Of a stretch of 64,000 nt of DNA, positions 16,484 to 24,754 are shown piece by piece (within the stretch, counting starts at the first letter, position 1; the number at the start of each line of letters is the position of its first letter). Position numbers and translations under genes: made by a program. The stretch is from Bacteroidia bacterium (GTDB lineage: Bacteria > Bacteroidota > Bacteroidia > SpSt-205), in contig JAOAHZ010000011.1 of the NCBI GenBank assembly GCA_026414975.1, positions 30,518 to 94,517 of the forward strand. Reading direction: 5' to 3'. The notes beneath the pieces were generated by a model, which saw only the letters and a list, made by a program, of their open reading frames with translations, was not told the origin of the DNA and made no database searches.

Positions 16484-18595
16484 CTATGCCGTGAAAAGCT
16501 CTAAGCTATGCCGTTCAACATACTCACTGAGATGCGTCCTCAGAGTTGGATAAAGAGCCAGAGAAGGGTCCTGCGAAACCAGGTTCTCAGCAGCCTGTCG
16601 GGCTTGCCGGAGGATAGCCTGATCTTCCACAATGTCCGCTATCTTGAACTCAGGTAAGCCACTCTGTTTAGTCCCCAGAAAGTCGCCTGGCCCACGCAGC
16701 TTGAGGTCTATCTCAGCGATATGGAAACCGTCATGGTACTGAGCCAAAGCCTGAAAACGAGTCAGAGCTGTCTCCGATAGGTTATTAGGAGCTATAAAAA
16801 TCGCATAAGATGGATATCCCCCTCGACCCACACGACCCCTCAGCTGATGAAGCTGGGATAGACCAAAGCGATCTGCATGCTCCACAATTAATACCGTCGC
16901 ATTAGGTACATCCACGCCGACCTCTACCACCGTCGTGCCAACAAGGATGCGCGTATGACCTGATTTGAATAGGTGCATCTCACGCTCTTTACGCTCACTG
17001 TTCATGCGTCCATGAATCATGCCTACGGGGTACTCGGAGAATGTCCTCTGAATCAGCTCGTACCCCTCCTCCACGGCTTTAAGATCGGTTTTCTCAGACT
17101 CTTCCACGAGAGGGTAGATAACATAAGCCTGATGACCTTTTTGAAGCTCAGCGCGGAGGAGATTCCACACTTCGCGTCGTTGGGCTTCTGTACGGATGTA
17201 AGTCTTAACAGGCTGGCGCCCTGGCGGAAGCTCATCAATGATAGACACATCCACATCCCCATACACTGAGAGAGCTAATGTACGGGGTATAGGTGTGGCC
17301 GTAAGGAGAAGGTTATGAGGACGATAGGGATGGGCTTTCTCCCAAAGCGCAGCCCGCTGCTTAACCCCAAACTTGTGCTGCTCATCAATAATCGTCAGCC
17401 CTAACCGATGATACTGTACATTCTTTTGAAAGAGAGCGTGCGTACCTATAATGCAAGCCAACTCTCCAGTAGCTAACTTTTCTAAGATGCGTTTCCTTTG
17501 GGCTGGTGGAGTGCTACCCAATAGCAGTCCTACCCCGATACCAAGAGGAGCAAGCCATTTACGAAAGCTACGAGCATGCTGTTCAGCCAGCACCTCCGTT
17601 GGTGCCATAAGAGCGACTTGGTAGCCGTTTCCAATAGCAATCAAGGCAGCAAAGAGGGCTACAATCGTTTTTCCACTCCCCACATCCCCCTGAATGAGTC
17701 GATTCATAGGTGTAGATAAGGCCATATCGCGCCGAATCTCCTTGATAACTCGCTTTTGGGCTTCCGTGAGAGCAAAGGGCAGATACTTTTCATAAAACTC
17801 GTTTAGCAAAGAGCCAACCTGGGTAAAAGAAGGCGCCGTGTACTGGGTCTTGAGAAAATATTTTCGCCGAATAAGGAGGACTTGCAGGAGAAAAAATTCT
17901 TGGAACTTAAAGCGATAGCGTGCTTGGTCAGCCTCCTCTATGGATGTAGGGAGGTGCAAAGCCCGAAGAGCTTCCGACAAAGGCATAAGTTGATAAGCCT
18001 CCCGAATAGGGGCCGGTATGGGGTCTTCCCGCTCAAATCGTGTAATGCGATAAAGCTCCTCAAAAAGCATATGAAGTCGTTTATTATCCAATCCAGCTTG
18101 ACGCAGCTTTTCGCTAAGAGGATAAACAGGGTAAATCCGCAAAAACTGCTCGGGTACTTTGCTATCTGTTAGCAGAACCAGGTCAGGGTGAGCAATCTGG
18201 AGGATTCTTTTCTTATAGAGGGGGCGGCCTATGGCTAAGACTTGTTGCCCAGGGCTGAATTTTTGACGAACCCACTCCCATCCTTGATACCAGACTAATT
18301 CTATCCAAGCCTGACCATCATAAAGCGTAGTCGTGAGGAGAGCACGACGACCGCCTGCTAAAGGTCGCACTTGAAAAGGCCCAAGCTTACCTCGGAATAC
18401 CGCCTCCTGTTCGGGGCGAGCCTGCGCAATCGGTGTGATCTGCCCATAATCTAAATAACGCCGAGGGAAGTACTCCAGCAAGTCCTCGTAAGTACGAAGC
18501 CCTAACTCTGTCTCAAGTACCTCTGCTCGGCGGGGTCCAACGCCCTTCAGATAGGCTAAGGGAGTCTTCCATATATCGGGTTGAGGGGATTTCAC
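16484..18595 (-). CDS. recG: ATP-dependent DNA helicase RecG
   Basis: Branch-migrating helicase that remodels stalled forks and Holliday junctions. It has 703 residues, normal for RecG. The N-terminal wedge (OB-like) domain is followed by the helicase core: Walker A GDVGSGKT at 303-310, DEQHKFG at 404-410, LLLTATPIPRTL, VGTTVVEVGVDVPNAT and QLRGRVGRGG. The GTG start overlaps the stop codon of the upstream glycine-rich surface protein gene (GTGTGA), so the two genes are joined on one transcript. It lies 24 bp before the M43 gene in the same direction. Confidence 0.96.
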   Translation of the reverse strand: MKSPQPDIWKTPLAYLKGVGPRRAEVLETELGLRTYEDLLEYFPRRYLDYGQITPIAQARPEQEAVFRGKLGPFQVRPLAGGRRALLTTTLYDGQAWIELVWYQGWEWVRQKFSPGQQVLAIGRPLYKKRILQIAHPDLVLLTDSKVPEQFLRIYPVYPLSEKLRQAGLDNKRLHMLFEELYRITRFEREDPIPAPIREAYQLMPLSEALRALHLPTSIEEADQARYRFKFQEFFLLQVLLIRRKYFLKTQYTAPSFTQVGSLLNEFYEKYLPFALTEAQKRVIKEIRRDMALSTPMNRLIQGDVGSGKTIVALFAALIAIGNGYQVALMAPTEVLAEQHARSFRKWLAPLGIGVGLLLGSTPPAQRKRILEKLATGELACIIGTHALFQKNVQYHRLGLTIIDEQHKFGVKQRAALWEKAHPYRPHNLLLTATPIPRTLALSVYGDVDVSIIDELPPGRQPVKTYIRTEAQRREVWNLLRAELQKGHQAYVIYPLVEESEKTDLKAVEEGYELIQRTFSEYPVGMIHGRMNSERKEREMHLFKSGHTRILVGTTVVEVGVDVPNATVLIVEHADRFGLSQLHQLRGRVGRGGYPSYAIFIAPNNLSETALTRFQALAQYHDGFHIAEIDLKLRGPGDFLGTKQSGLPEFKIADIVEDQAILRQARQAAENLVSQDPSLALYPTLRTHLSEYVERHSLELFTA

Positions 18596-21500
18596 ACCTT
18601 CAGAAGGCGAACGCGATAACGCTGCACAGGATTAGCTTCTACCATTAGCGTATAATACCCCGCTGGGAGCTCTAGCAGTGAGAGCTTATGCTCACCTCCT
18701 CCCTGGAGATTCCACTGTTTCACCAGACGCCCTGTCATCTCATAAAGTTGAATGGTCCACGAGCCATCGGGCAGAAGCAGATTTAGCTCATCCCGTACCG
18801 GATTGGGATAGCAAGAGATGATCCCCTCTTGCGCACTACCCAGTGCAGAGGGAGTTTGCGGCTCGGCGCGCAGGACAGTTATAGTCTGAGTGGTGCTGTC
18901 CCGACAGTTGAAGTTAGTCGCCACGAGTGTAACAGAATAAGTACCAGGCTGAGTATAGGCGTAGGAAGGTGAAACAGCTGTACTGGTGTCACCCGTTCCA
19001 AATCGCCATAGGTAAGCCGTAGCGCCTACAGAGATATTGTTGAAATACACCGTCCCTCCTCCTGCGTTTAGATCAACAGGATTAGGCGTAGCGCTAAAGC
19101 GAGCTTGAAGCCCCAGCGTAGTACAATCCCATCTTACCTCCACCTCTTGGACCGCTGTGTCGCTACATAGTCCATTCCCTACCGCTAAGACCACTGGAAA
19201 GCGCCCGGCTCGCCCATAAGTATGCGTAGGGTTAGACAAACCACTGACTGGAGGCGACCCATCTCCGAAATTCCACAATCGCTGGGTAGGAGGAGGCACG
19301 CTTTGGTCGGTAAAAGTAATGGGCTGTCCAACCTGAGCAACACTGGGCGCAGAGAATTGAGCCGTGATAGCGCTACCTAAGGTGAGATTGATTTCATCGG
19401 TAGCACTGCATCCGTTAGCATTTTGAGCAATAACTTGATAAGTACCCGAGCCGGTGGCCGTAATTTGGCAACTCGTACCGGGCAGAGGAGAGTTATTGAG
19501 AAGCCATTGACACATAACCGCTTGCGGCCCAGCATCTAGAGATACAGCAGATGCACAAACAGATTGGTCCGGCCCCAAATCAACCGCAAATCGCGTAAAA
19601 GTAACTTGTACCGTATCGCGCCCTATACATCCATAGGGATTGCTGACTAAGACAGCGTAACTTCCGCTCTGGGTTGCCAAGATGGTTTGAGTAGTTGCAA
19701 TAGGCACGCCATTTAGCGTCCAGAGATATTGATTGCCTGGAAAGCCTGCATCTAATAAGGGAGGGGGATCGCCGGCACAAAGACTTCGGTCAGGACCCAG
19801 ATTGACGGGTATAGCAGAAACCACTTGAAGGTTAAAGGTATCTCGTCCGACACATCCTCCTGGATAAGATACTTCTGCCACATATTCCCCTGGACCTGTT
19901 GCAGCATAGGTAGAGAGGTTCGTGGCAACGGGGGTGCCGTTGTAGTACCATGTGATAGTCGCCCCGGGAAAGCTGATCACTGTCAGAGGCAACGGGGGAT
20001 CCGACTGGCACCGCACTGTATCAGCCGGAAGACTGACTGAAGGGACAGAAACAACATAAACCAGCACACTATCCCATGGAGAAAGGCCGCAGCACGCGCT
20101 ACCTACACGAAGCTTGACCCAGTGGGCTCCTGGCGTAGAAAAGGTAACGGGAGGTGGATTAGGCGTAGAAGCTGTGGAGGGGGTTCCATTGGAGAAGAGC
20201 CATTCATAAGAGTCAGCTAACACGGGCGTAGAAAATGAGACAGGAGCTCCCACACAGGTAGCTATGTGAGATACCTGGATTTGAGGAACAGGAGTCTTGC
20301 GAGTGACGAGGACAAAGTCTGCGTAACTATAGGGCAGTCCGTCTACAAGGAGAGTAGGGGTTTTCGCTCCCTCTGAAGGGTAGGAGACCGATCCCGAAGA
20401 TGCGGTAAGAGCAGCTGGGTCCCCGCCTGTATTCCATACGAAGTAGGAGCCTGCAGCACTGGTAGAGAGTACTACAGGCTGATATGTGCAAGAGGAAATG
20501 TTATCCACGAGGATAGGAGGCTCCAAGGGATTGTATCCATTTTGGACGATAGCAGGATATACGTTGGAACCCGGATGCTCGTAGAGAGTGTAGGCTACAC
20601 CGGGCGATCCATTTCCACCTCGGCCTCCATTTCCACCTCGGCCTCCGTTGCCGCCCCGACCGCCGGCGCCGCCCTCACAGCCGGCTGCATTCCCGCCGTT
20701 GAGGAGGCGGTCATTGCCGGGCAACCCTCCTACTCCCCCTGCTCCGCCCATCCCTCCTGCTCCCCCGATGCCCGCAGCTCCAGCTCCTCCCGTGGTGAGC
20801 CGACAGTCTTTGAAGAGGCCGTTCGGACCATTGGCCCAGAGAAATACAGCAAAGCTGCCCCCCCCGGCCGTACCTCGTGTGCCTCCTGTTCCACGCTGTC
20901 CACCTTCGCCGCCTCCACCTCCTCCGCCCCCCGGGCTATTCCAGTCGTAGGTCACACCATTGAACCCGGGGATACACCCTACACTTCCTCCTCCGCCGCC
21001 GCCTCCCCCTCCACTGCCATCGGTACCATCGGTTCCATCCGTCCCATCCTGCGGCACAAAATATCCTCCTACGAACTGAGCCACTCCATCTTGACCGTCT
21101 TGTCCATGTTGGCCATTAGCCCCAGCTTGCCCGTCCTCTCCTGTATGATCTGGCAGATTGAAAGGCGTCGGACAGTTATTGAAGAAGTTGATAATGTCTG
21201 TGGCATTCAAGCCGTTACTGCAGTAACAGAGTCCAGGTTTACCCGATCCTCCTGCTCCGCCTCCCGGACCATTGCCAGGTAGTCCATTTTGTCCATCAGG
21301 TGCAGAAGCAATGCTCGGATCGCAAAGCGAACAGAATAAGCAGTTAGTACCTGTACCTCGGTTGCCTCCATTACCCCCCGCTCCTCCTGCTCTGGCTCCT
21401 CCGGACCAACTGCTCCCTCCCGCCCCTCCGAGGTTGGTGTAAGGAGAGGTAATTGGATCACAGCGCCTACACCCCAATCCCCCCGCTTGACCGGGCGCCC

Positions 21501-22047
21501 CCGCTGCACCATTGACGCCAGGAGTCCCATTCACCCCATCTCCACCTTTTCCAGCATGAATCTTACACCGGGCTACCGTGTAGTCTCGGCATCCATTGAG
21601 GTACAAACCGTATGTGGAAATGCCAGGACCCGGGGCATTCGCCACCTCTATCTCTAAATCTTGTAGTCGGAAACCCCGCCGATTCACCGCTACTATGGCT
21701 GTAAGGCGAGGGGGATTGGGTTCCACATTCGCATCGCTCCGAACTATCTTGGTTACGGCAGTATTAGACTTTTTCCACCCCTGCGCTGGAAGGTAGCCCC
21801 CCTCTATGATAATGCTATCCAAAGGCAGCGTCAGGGGTGAACTGATAGTATATGTACCAGCAGCCATGCGTAGATACCGAGCCGAAGGAGACACAAGTGA
21901 AAGACCATAAGACAAGCTCGCCGGATTAGACCGGGTACCCGCTGCCCCACTGTTAGCTCCAGAAGGAGAAATATAGATAATGCCGCATTCCTGTGCCCAC
22001 AGAAGCATAGCAAAGGCGCTACCAAGCCAGATAGTGGATGATGCCAT
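18592..22047 (-). CDS. Giant glycine-rich PKD-domain surface protein, T9SS cargo
   Basis: Secreted protein of 1,151 residues, counted from ATG 22047, which gives the signal peptide MASSTIWLGSAFAMLLWAQ. A beta-helix-like N-terminal region (~20-165; ISPSGANSG, then LQDLEIEVAN) resembles the start of parallel beta-helix proteins. A very glycine-rich tract follows (~166-482), with collagen-like GxxGxxG at its start, runs of GG, DGTDGTDGTDG and a tandem GGRGGN module, and scattered Cys pairs (CRRC, CLFCSLC, CYC). Several Ig/PKD-like modules with CxGRDTF/CIGRDTV follow, then two PKD domains (WNFGDGSPP and WRFGTGDTS). The C-terminal ~75 residues (ISCYPNPVRDELNLLLP to RLLKV) are a T9SS sorting domain. 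It is probably an adhesin or surface-layer component; no enzyme motif is seen. Confidence 0.88.
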   Translation of the reverse strand: MASSTIWLGSAFAMLLWAQECGIIYISPSGANSGAAGTRSNPASLSYGLSLVSPSARYLRMAAGTYTISSPLTLPLDSIIIEGGYLPAQGWKKSNTAVTKIVRSDANVEPNPPRLTAIVAVNRRGFRLQDLEIEVANAPGPGISTYGLYLNGCRDYTVARCKIHAGKGGDGVNGTPGVNGAAGAPGQAGGLGCRRCDPITSPYTNLGGAGGSSWSGGARAGGAGGNGGNRGTGTNCLFCSLCDPSIASAPDGQNGLPGNGPGGGAGGSGKPGLCYCSNGLNATDIINFFNNCPTPFNLPDHTGEDGQAGANGQHGQDGQDGVAQFVGGYFVPQDGTDGTDGTDGSGGGGGGGGGSVGCIPGFNGVTYDWNSPGGGGGGGGEGGQRGTGGTRGTAGGGSFAVFLWANGPNGLFKDCRLTTGGAGAAGIGGAGGMGGAGGVGGLPGNDRLLNGGNAAGCEGGAGGRGGNGGRGGNGGRGGNGSPGVAYTLYEHPGSNVYPAIVQNGYNPLEPPILVDNISSCTYQPVVLSTSAAGSYFVWNTGGDPAALTASSGSVSYPSEGAKTPTLLVDGLPYSYADFVLVTRKTPVPQIQVSHIATCVGAPVSFSTPVLADSYEWLFSNGTPSTASTPNPPPVTFSTPGAHWVKLRVGSACCGLSPWDSVLVYVVSVPSVSLPADTVRCQSDPPLPLTVISFPGATITWYYNGTPVATNLSTYAATGPGEYVAEVSYPGGCVGRDTFNLQVVSAIPVNLGPDRSLCAGDPPPLLDAGFPGNQYLWTLNGVPIATTQTILATQSGSYAVLVSNPYGCIGRDTVQVTFTRFAVDLGPDQSVCASAVSLDAGPQAVMCQWLLNNSPLPGTSCQITATGSGTYQVIAQNANGCSATDEINLTLGSAITAQFSAPSVAQVGQPITFTDQSVPPPTQRLWNFGDGSPPVSGLSNPTHTYGRAGRFPVVLAVGNGLCSDTAVQEVEVRWDCTTLGLQARFSATPNPVDLNAGGGTVYFNNISVGATAYLWRFGTGDTSTAVSPSYAYTQPGTYSVTLVATNFNCRDSTTQTITVLRAEPQTPSALGSAQEGIISCYPNPVRDELNLLLPDGSWTIQLYEMTGRLVKQWNLQGGGEHKLSLLELPAGYYTLMVEANPVQRYRVRLLKV
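20609..20662 (-). repeat. 18-bp tandem repeat in the glycine-rich gene
   Basis: Two exact copies of CCATTTCCACCTCGGCCT (+ strand; 20609-20626 and 20627-20644) and a degenerate third (20645-20662) encode the GGRGGN repeats of the surface protein. This is an in-frame expansion-type repeat. Confidence 0.8.
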
Positions 22048-22051
22048 ATGA

Positions 22052-22059
22052 CAAATGTA
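22052..22059 (-). promoter_or_regulatory. TAnnTTTG -7 box of the glycine-rich protein gene
   Basis: TACATTTG on the minus strand, ending 4 nt before ATG 22047. It also supports choosing this ATG over the in-frame start at 22089. The spacing implies a leaderless or nearly leaderless message. Confidence 0.6.
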
Positions 22060-22149
22060 GCAGATTCTGAGGAGGTAGAATGCTAACAATCCCTCTCACC
22101 TGCAAATGGCCGCAAACTTCCACTACACTTAGAAGTAAAATTAATTTTG

Positions 22150-22157
22150 TATCTTTG
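22150..22157 (+). promoter_or_regulatory. TAnnTTTG -7 box of the His-rich lipoprotein gene
   Basis: TATCTTTG on the plus strand, 7 nt before ATG 22165. It faces away from the box at 22052-22059, so the ~90 bp between them form a divergent promoter region. Confidence 0.6.
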
Positions 22158-22164
22158 CTGCGAT

Positions 22165-23073
22165 ATGAGACGACGGACAAACCCAACCTACATCACAGCC
22201 TTAGTTGTGGCGCTGGTACTGTCAGCCTGTAAGAAGAAAGACAAAGACGACGATCATCAGCATGACCATGGAGGCGGTAGCGGAGGCGGCGGCGCTATCC
22301 AGATGAGGTGGGTAGAGCTGGGACATGCTCATGACAGAAGAGATCAATATCACGCCGACTTGTATGCGGAGATGCCTACGGGACAGACCGAACTCACGGA
22401 AGGGTATTATCGCTTCCGAGTTCGAATCAAGCGTGGCCATGGCCCCTCCGATCCAATCTACACAGGCACCGACGTACGCTTCGTATCCTTGATGTATATG
22501 ACCGGTCATACTCATTCCTGCCCTGCAGAGCAGCCTCAAGGACCTGCCCAAGATGGCTTTTATTACGGCGCAGCCTTCTTCCAGATGCCTACCACCATCC
22601 AAAATAATGCAGAGACCGAACCATGGAAATTTCATGTCTTCATCGGCTCTGATACGGTGACCTTCAACATAAGGGTTAATCCTCATCCCAGAGGTTGGGT
22701 GCGCCGAGGACGTCAGTTTGGCAACCCCGCCAATCCCAGCTATCTCTACGAGATGAAGCTGCCTCGCTTAGCTGTAGGGACCCAAGACGTGTCCTTCTAC
22801 GTGTATAGGAGAAACATGAGCCGCCCTGCAACAGAGCCCGAAGGTTTCCCTCCAGTTACGAACTTTACTCAGATAGAGGTAAAAACTTGGATGCCCAGCA
22901 TGGGACATGATGGAGGTCCGGGCAGCCAAAACGCCACACCCGTACAAGGGAAGCCTGGACGCTATGATGGCAAGGCCGCTTTCAACATGACGGGGGATTG
23001 GTGGGTCATAGCTACCTTCAAGGAAGGAGAGACTGTTATCGGGCGCGATACTTTTGCCTTTGAGATGCGCTAA
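22165..23073 (+). CDS. His-rich lipoprotein with a FixH/YtkA-like C-terminal domain
   Basis: 302-residue lipoprotein. ATG 22165 gives a basic start, a hydrophobic core and the lipobox LSAC (Cys ~22). Right after the Cys is KKKDKDDDHQHDHGGGSGGGG, an Asp/His-rich, probably metal-binding tail plus a flexible Gly linker. The last ~90 residues contain KTWMPSMGHDGGPG, PGRYDGKAAFNMTGDWWVIATF, the pattern of FixH/YtkA-like domains linked with copper handling. The middle (RVRIKRGHG..., FVSLMYMTGHTHSCP) looks like a second related beta-sandwich. A role in copper or another metal at the cell surface is inference. No metal pump or oxidase genes are adjacent. Confidence 0.8.
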   Translation: MRRRTNPTYITALVVALVLSACKKKDKDDDHQHDHGGGSGGGGAIQMRWVELGHAHDRRDQYHADLYAEMPTGQTELTEGYYRFRVRIKRGHGPSDPIYTGTDVRFVSLMYMTGHTHSCPAEQPQGPAQDGFYYGAAFFQMPTTIQNNAETEPWKFHVFIGSDTVTFNIRVNPHPRGWVRRGRQFGNPANPSYLYEMKLPRLAVGTQDVSFYVYRRNMSRPATEPEGFPPVTNFTQIEVKTWMPSMGHDGGPGSQNATPVQGKPGRYDGKAAFNMTGDWWVIATFKEGETVIGRDTFAFEMR

Positions 23074-23151
23074 GCTATTCGTGGCTGGACAGTTTCTAAG
23101 AGAAACTCCTCCTAAGCTACGCTCCGAGTAAAACCTTCTCCTCATGCTGAC

Positions 23152-23189
23152 GGGGACTGTGCAGGTTTCTGTGGACCTGTCGCAGCCCC
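23152..23189 (+). terminator. Possible terminator hairpin after the lipoprotein gene
   Basis: Imperfect hairpin about 80 nt after the stop. Arms GGGG-CTG-CAGGT pair with ACCTG-CAG-CCCC with two small bulges around an 8-nt loop. The downstream sequence CATTGGTTCTTGTTC is only mildly T-rich. The rest of the 282-bp gap to the next gene shows nothing I can name. Confidence 0.35.
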
Positions 23190-23355
23190 CATTGGTTCTT
23201 GTTCTATCCCTATCTACTCATCTCTTCGGAGTCCCACAGCAAAGAACATTGGTATGGCGTTATCCACGCCAAGGAATCTAAGCTAAGCCGAACCACATCC
23301 TCAATAGCCAAAGATAGCTATAATGCCTCACTGAATCCTACTTTGCAGTGGAGTC

Positions 23356-24260
23356 ATGAACTTACCCCGAGGAGAGAGAATCCAAGATAATCTGCGGCTA
23401 TATATAAATCTGTTTTGCTGGATACCGATTCGGCTCTTCTATCGCCTGAACAGTTCTAATCGGTCAGAGATGCGGAAAAAGTTAGAAGCCTTTGTAGCAA
23501 GACACCCTCGCTTTCACTGGCTCAACTTTCCCTTCTCTCTGCGACATAAATGGTACTGGTACAAAGGTATATGGACGGATGCATTCGGCTTGAGCGGGTT
23601 TTGGGTAGGCATGGAAGAAGATTTCCCTCCACACTGGTTAGAATCTCTATCCAGAGAGGGTATCGGGTTAGATATCGGAGCCCACAGAGGCTATTGGACT
23701 CTCTCGCAAGCTAATCGTCTATCCTCAGAAGCTCGGGTTTTTCTATTAGAGCCGGACCCTGAGAACTACAGCTATATCATTGAAAACCTCCGAAGGAATA
23801 GATTTTATCGGGGCATACCCCTTCCGATAGCAGCATGGCATTCACCTGCCCGATTGCGTTTCTTTCGGAAGCCTTCGGATCGTTTCTCAACAACGGGTCG
23901 TATCAGCGAAGAAGGACAGGAGGTTTGGGCTACCTCCATAGATGCCTTAGTTAAGGCTCTTGCGCTTCCTATGGTGAGTTGGATCAAGATAGACGTGGAA
24001 GGAGCCGAAGAAGCCGTCTTGAAGGGCGCAGCGCACACCCTCCAAGTGATGAGACCAACCTTATGACCTTATGGATTGAGACTCACGGTACCCTCCCCGC
24101 AGTAGAGACCCTACTTGATCAAATGAACTACTACATTCGGGAGAAATCACTCCACACACAGGCGGTAAGCACCCCAGCTTGGAACGCAGCCACATTTGGG
24201 CAGAACCCAAAGATAGATAGAGTCGTATGGAAGAAAAGGTCCCTCGCTGGGTCGGAATAG
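23356..24260 (+). pseudogene. FkbM-family methyltransferase, broken by an 8-bp duplication
   Basis: SAM-dependent methyltransferase of the FkbM family, often found in glycan or secondary-metabolite loci. The first frame (23356-24066, 236 residues) has the SAM-binding motif GLDIGAHRGYWTL, an EPDPENY strand and the FkbM signature WIKIDVEGAEEAVLKGA. It ends early at TGA 24064-24066 after RPTL. The missing end is found in another frame as LWIETHG..., continuing to 24260. FkbM proteins normally read RPxLxxExHG here without a break. The break coincides with a perfect tandem duplication ACCTTATG-ACCTTATG (24058-24073); removing one copy restores RPTLWIETHG. Either the gene is inactive or phase-variable, or this is a sequencing or assembly error. 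Confidence 0.85.
24058..24073 (+). repeat. 8-bp tandem duplication causing a frameshift
   Basis: Two adjacent copies of ACCTTATG (24058-24065 and 24066-24073) inside the fkbM-type gene. The extra 8 bp shift the frame and create the stop TGA at 24064-24066. Confidence 0.9.
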
Positions 24261-24754
24261 ACTTAGGCAGTCAAGCTATCGGTTTAGCTGTTATCTGTAA
24301 GAGAGAAAAAGGTTACGAGCTTGTGCTTTGTGAAGTTCTTCACCTAACCTCTAAGCCCTTAGCTGAGCGACTGCCCCCCCTTTATCAGTGGCTGAAAACC
24401 CAACTTGAATCCATCCTACCAGCCGAAGCTGTAGTTATAGAAAGCCCTTTTGTCGGTCGCAACGCCCGAACCGCTATTACTCTCGGTGTAGTTCAAGGAC
24501 TTCTGTGGGCCATTCTGATAGAGAAAGGCTGTCAGCTTATGACTTTAAGCCCAGCTGAAATAAAGCGCACCATCGCAGGGCGCCCCCACGCTTCAAAAGA
24601 GCAAGTAGCTGCTATGCTTGTACATCATTTACATATGAGCGTTCCTATTCCCGACTCCAGCCACGCTTCTGATGCTGTTGCTATCGCCCTCGCTGCTGCC
24701 TACCATCAGAACTCCCCTATTACCCGAAGATTTATCAGACGAGCCGAAAGATAG
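24227..24754 (+). CDS. ruvC: Holliday junction resolvase RuvC
   Basis: Endonuclease that cuts Holliday junctions, working with RuvAB. It has 175 residues. Acidic residues are in place: D12 in VGIDLGSQAIG, E72 in VVIESPFVGRNARTAITLG and the C-terminal H146-x-x-D149 (SSHASDAVAIALA), the His/Asp variant also found in Thermus RuvC. The basic segment SPAEIKRTIAGRPHASKEQV matches the family. The ATG lies inside the (frameshifted) end of the fkbM-type gene, so the two were once translationally coupled. The 3' end overlaps the convergent TonB receptor gene by 49 bp. ruvA and ruvB are not in the window. Confidence 0.93.
   Translation: MEEKVPRWVGIDLGSQAIGLAVICKREKGYELVLCEVLHLTSKPLAERLPPLYQWLKTQLESILPAEAVVIESPFVGRNARTAITLGVVQGLLWAILIEKGCQLMTLSPAEIKRTIAGRPHASKEQVAAMLVHHLHMSVPIPDSSHASDAVAIALAAAYHQNSPITRRFIRRAER

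Noticed and set aside
20542..21282. Long open frame on the plus strand, Ser/Ala/Pro-rich
   Set aside because: It is the mirror of the glycine-rich tract on the minus strand; GC-biased repeats keep the opposite frame open. No promoter box or family resemblance.
22222..22686. 154-codon open frame opposite the His-rich lipoprotein
   Set aside because: Antisense to a well-supported lipoprotein gene; a shadow of its codon bias.
23199..23390. Short open frame before the fkbM-type gene
   Set aside because: Weak composition, no recognisable product and it runs into the fkbM start.
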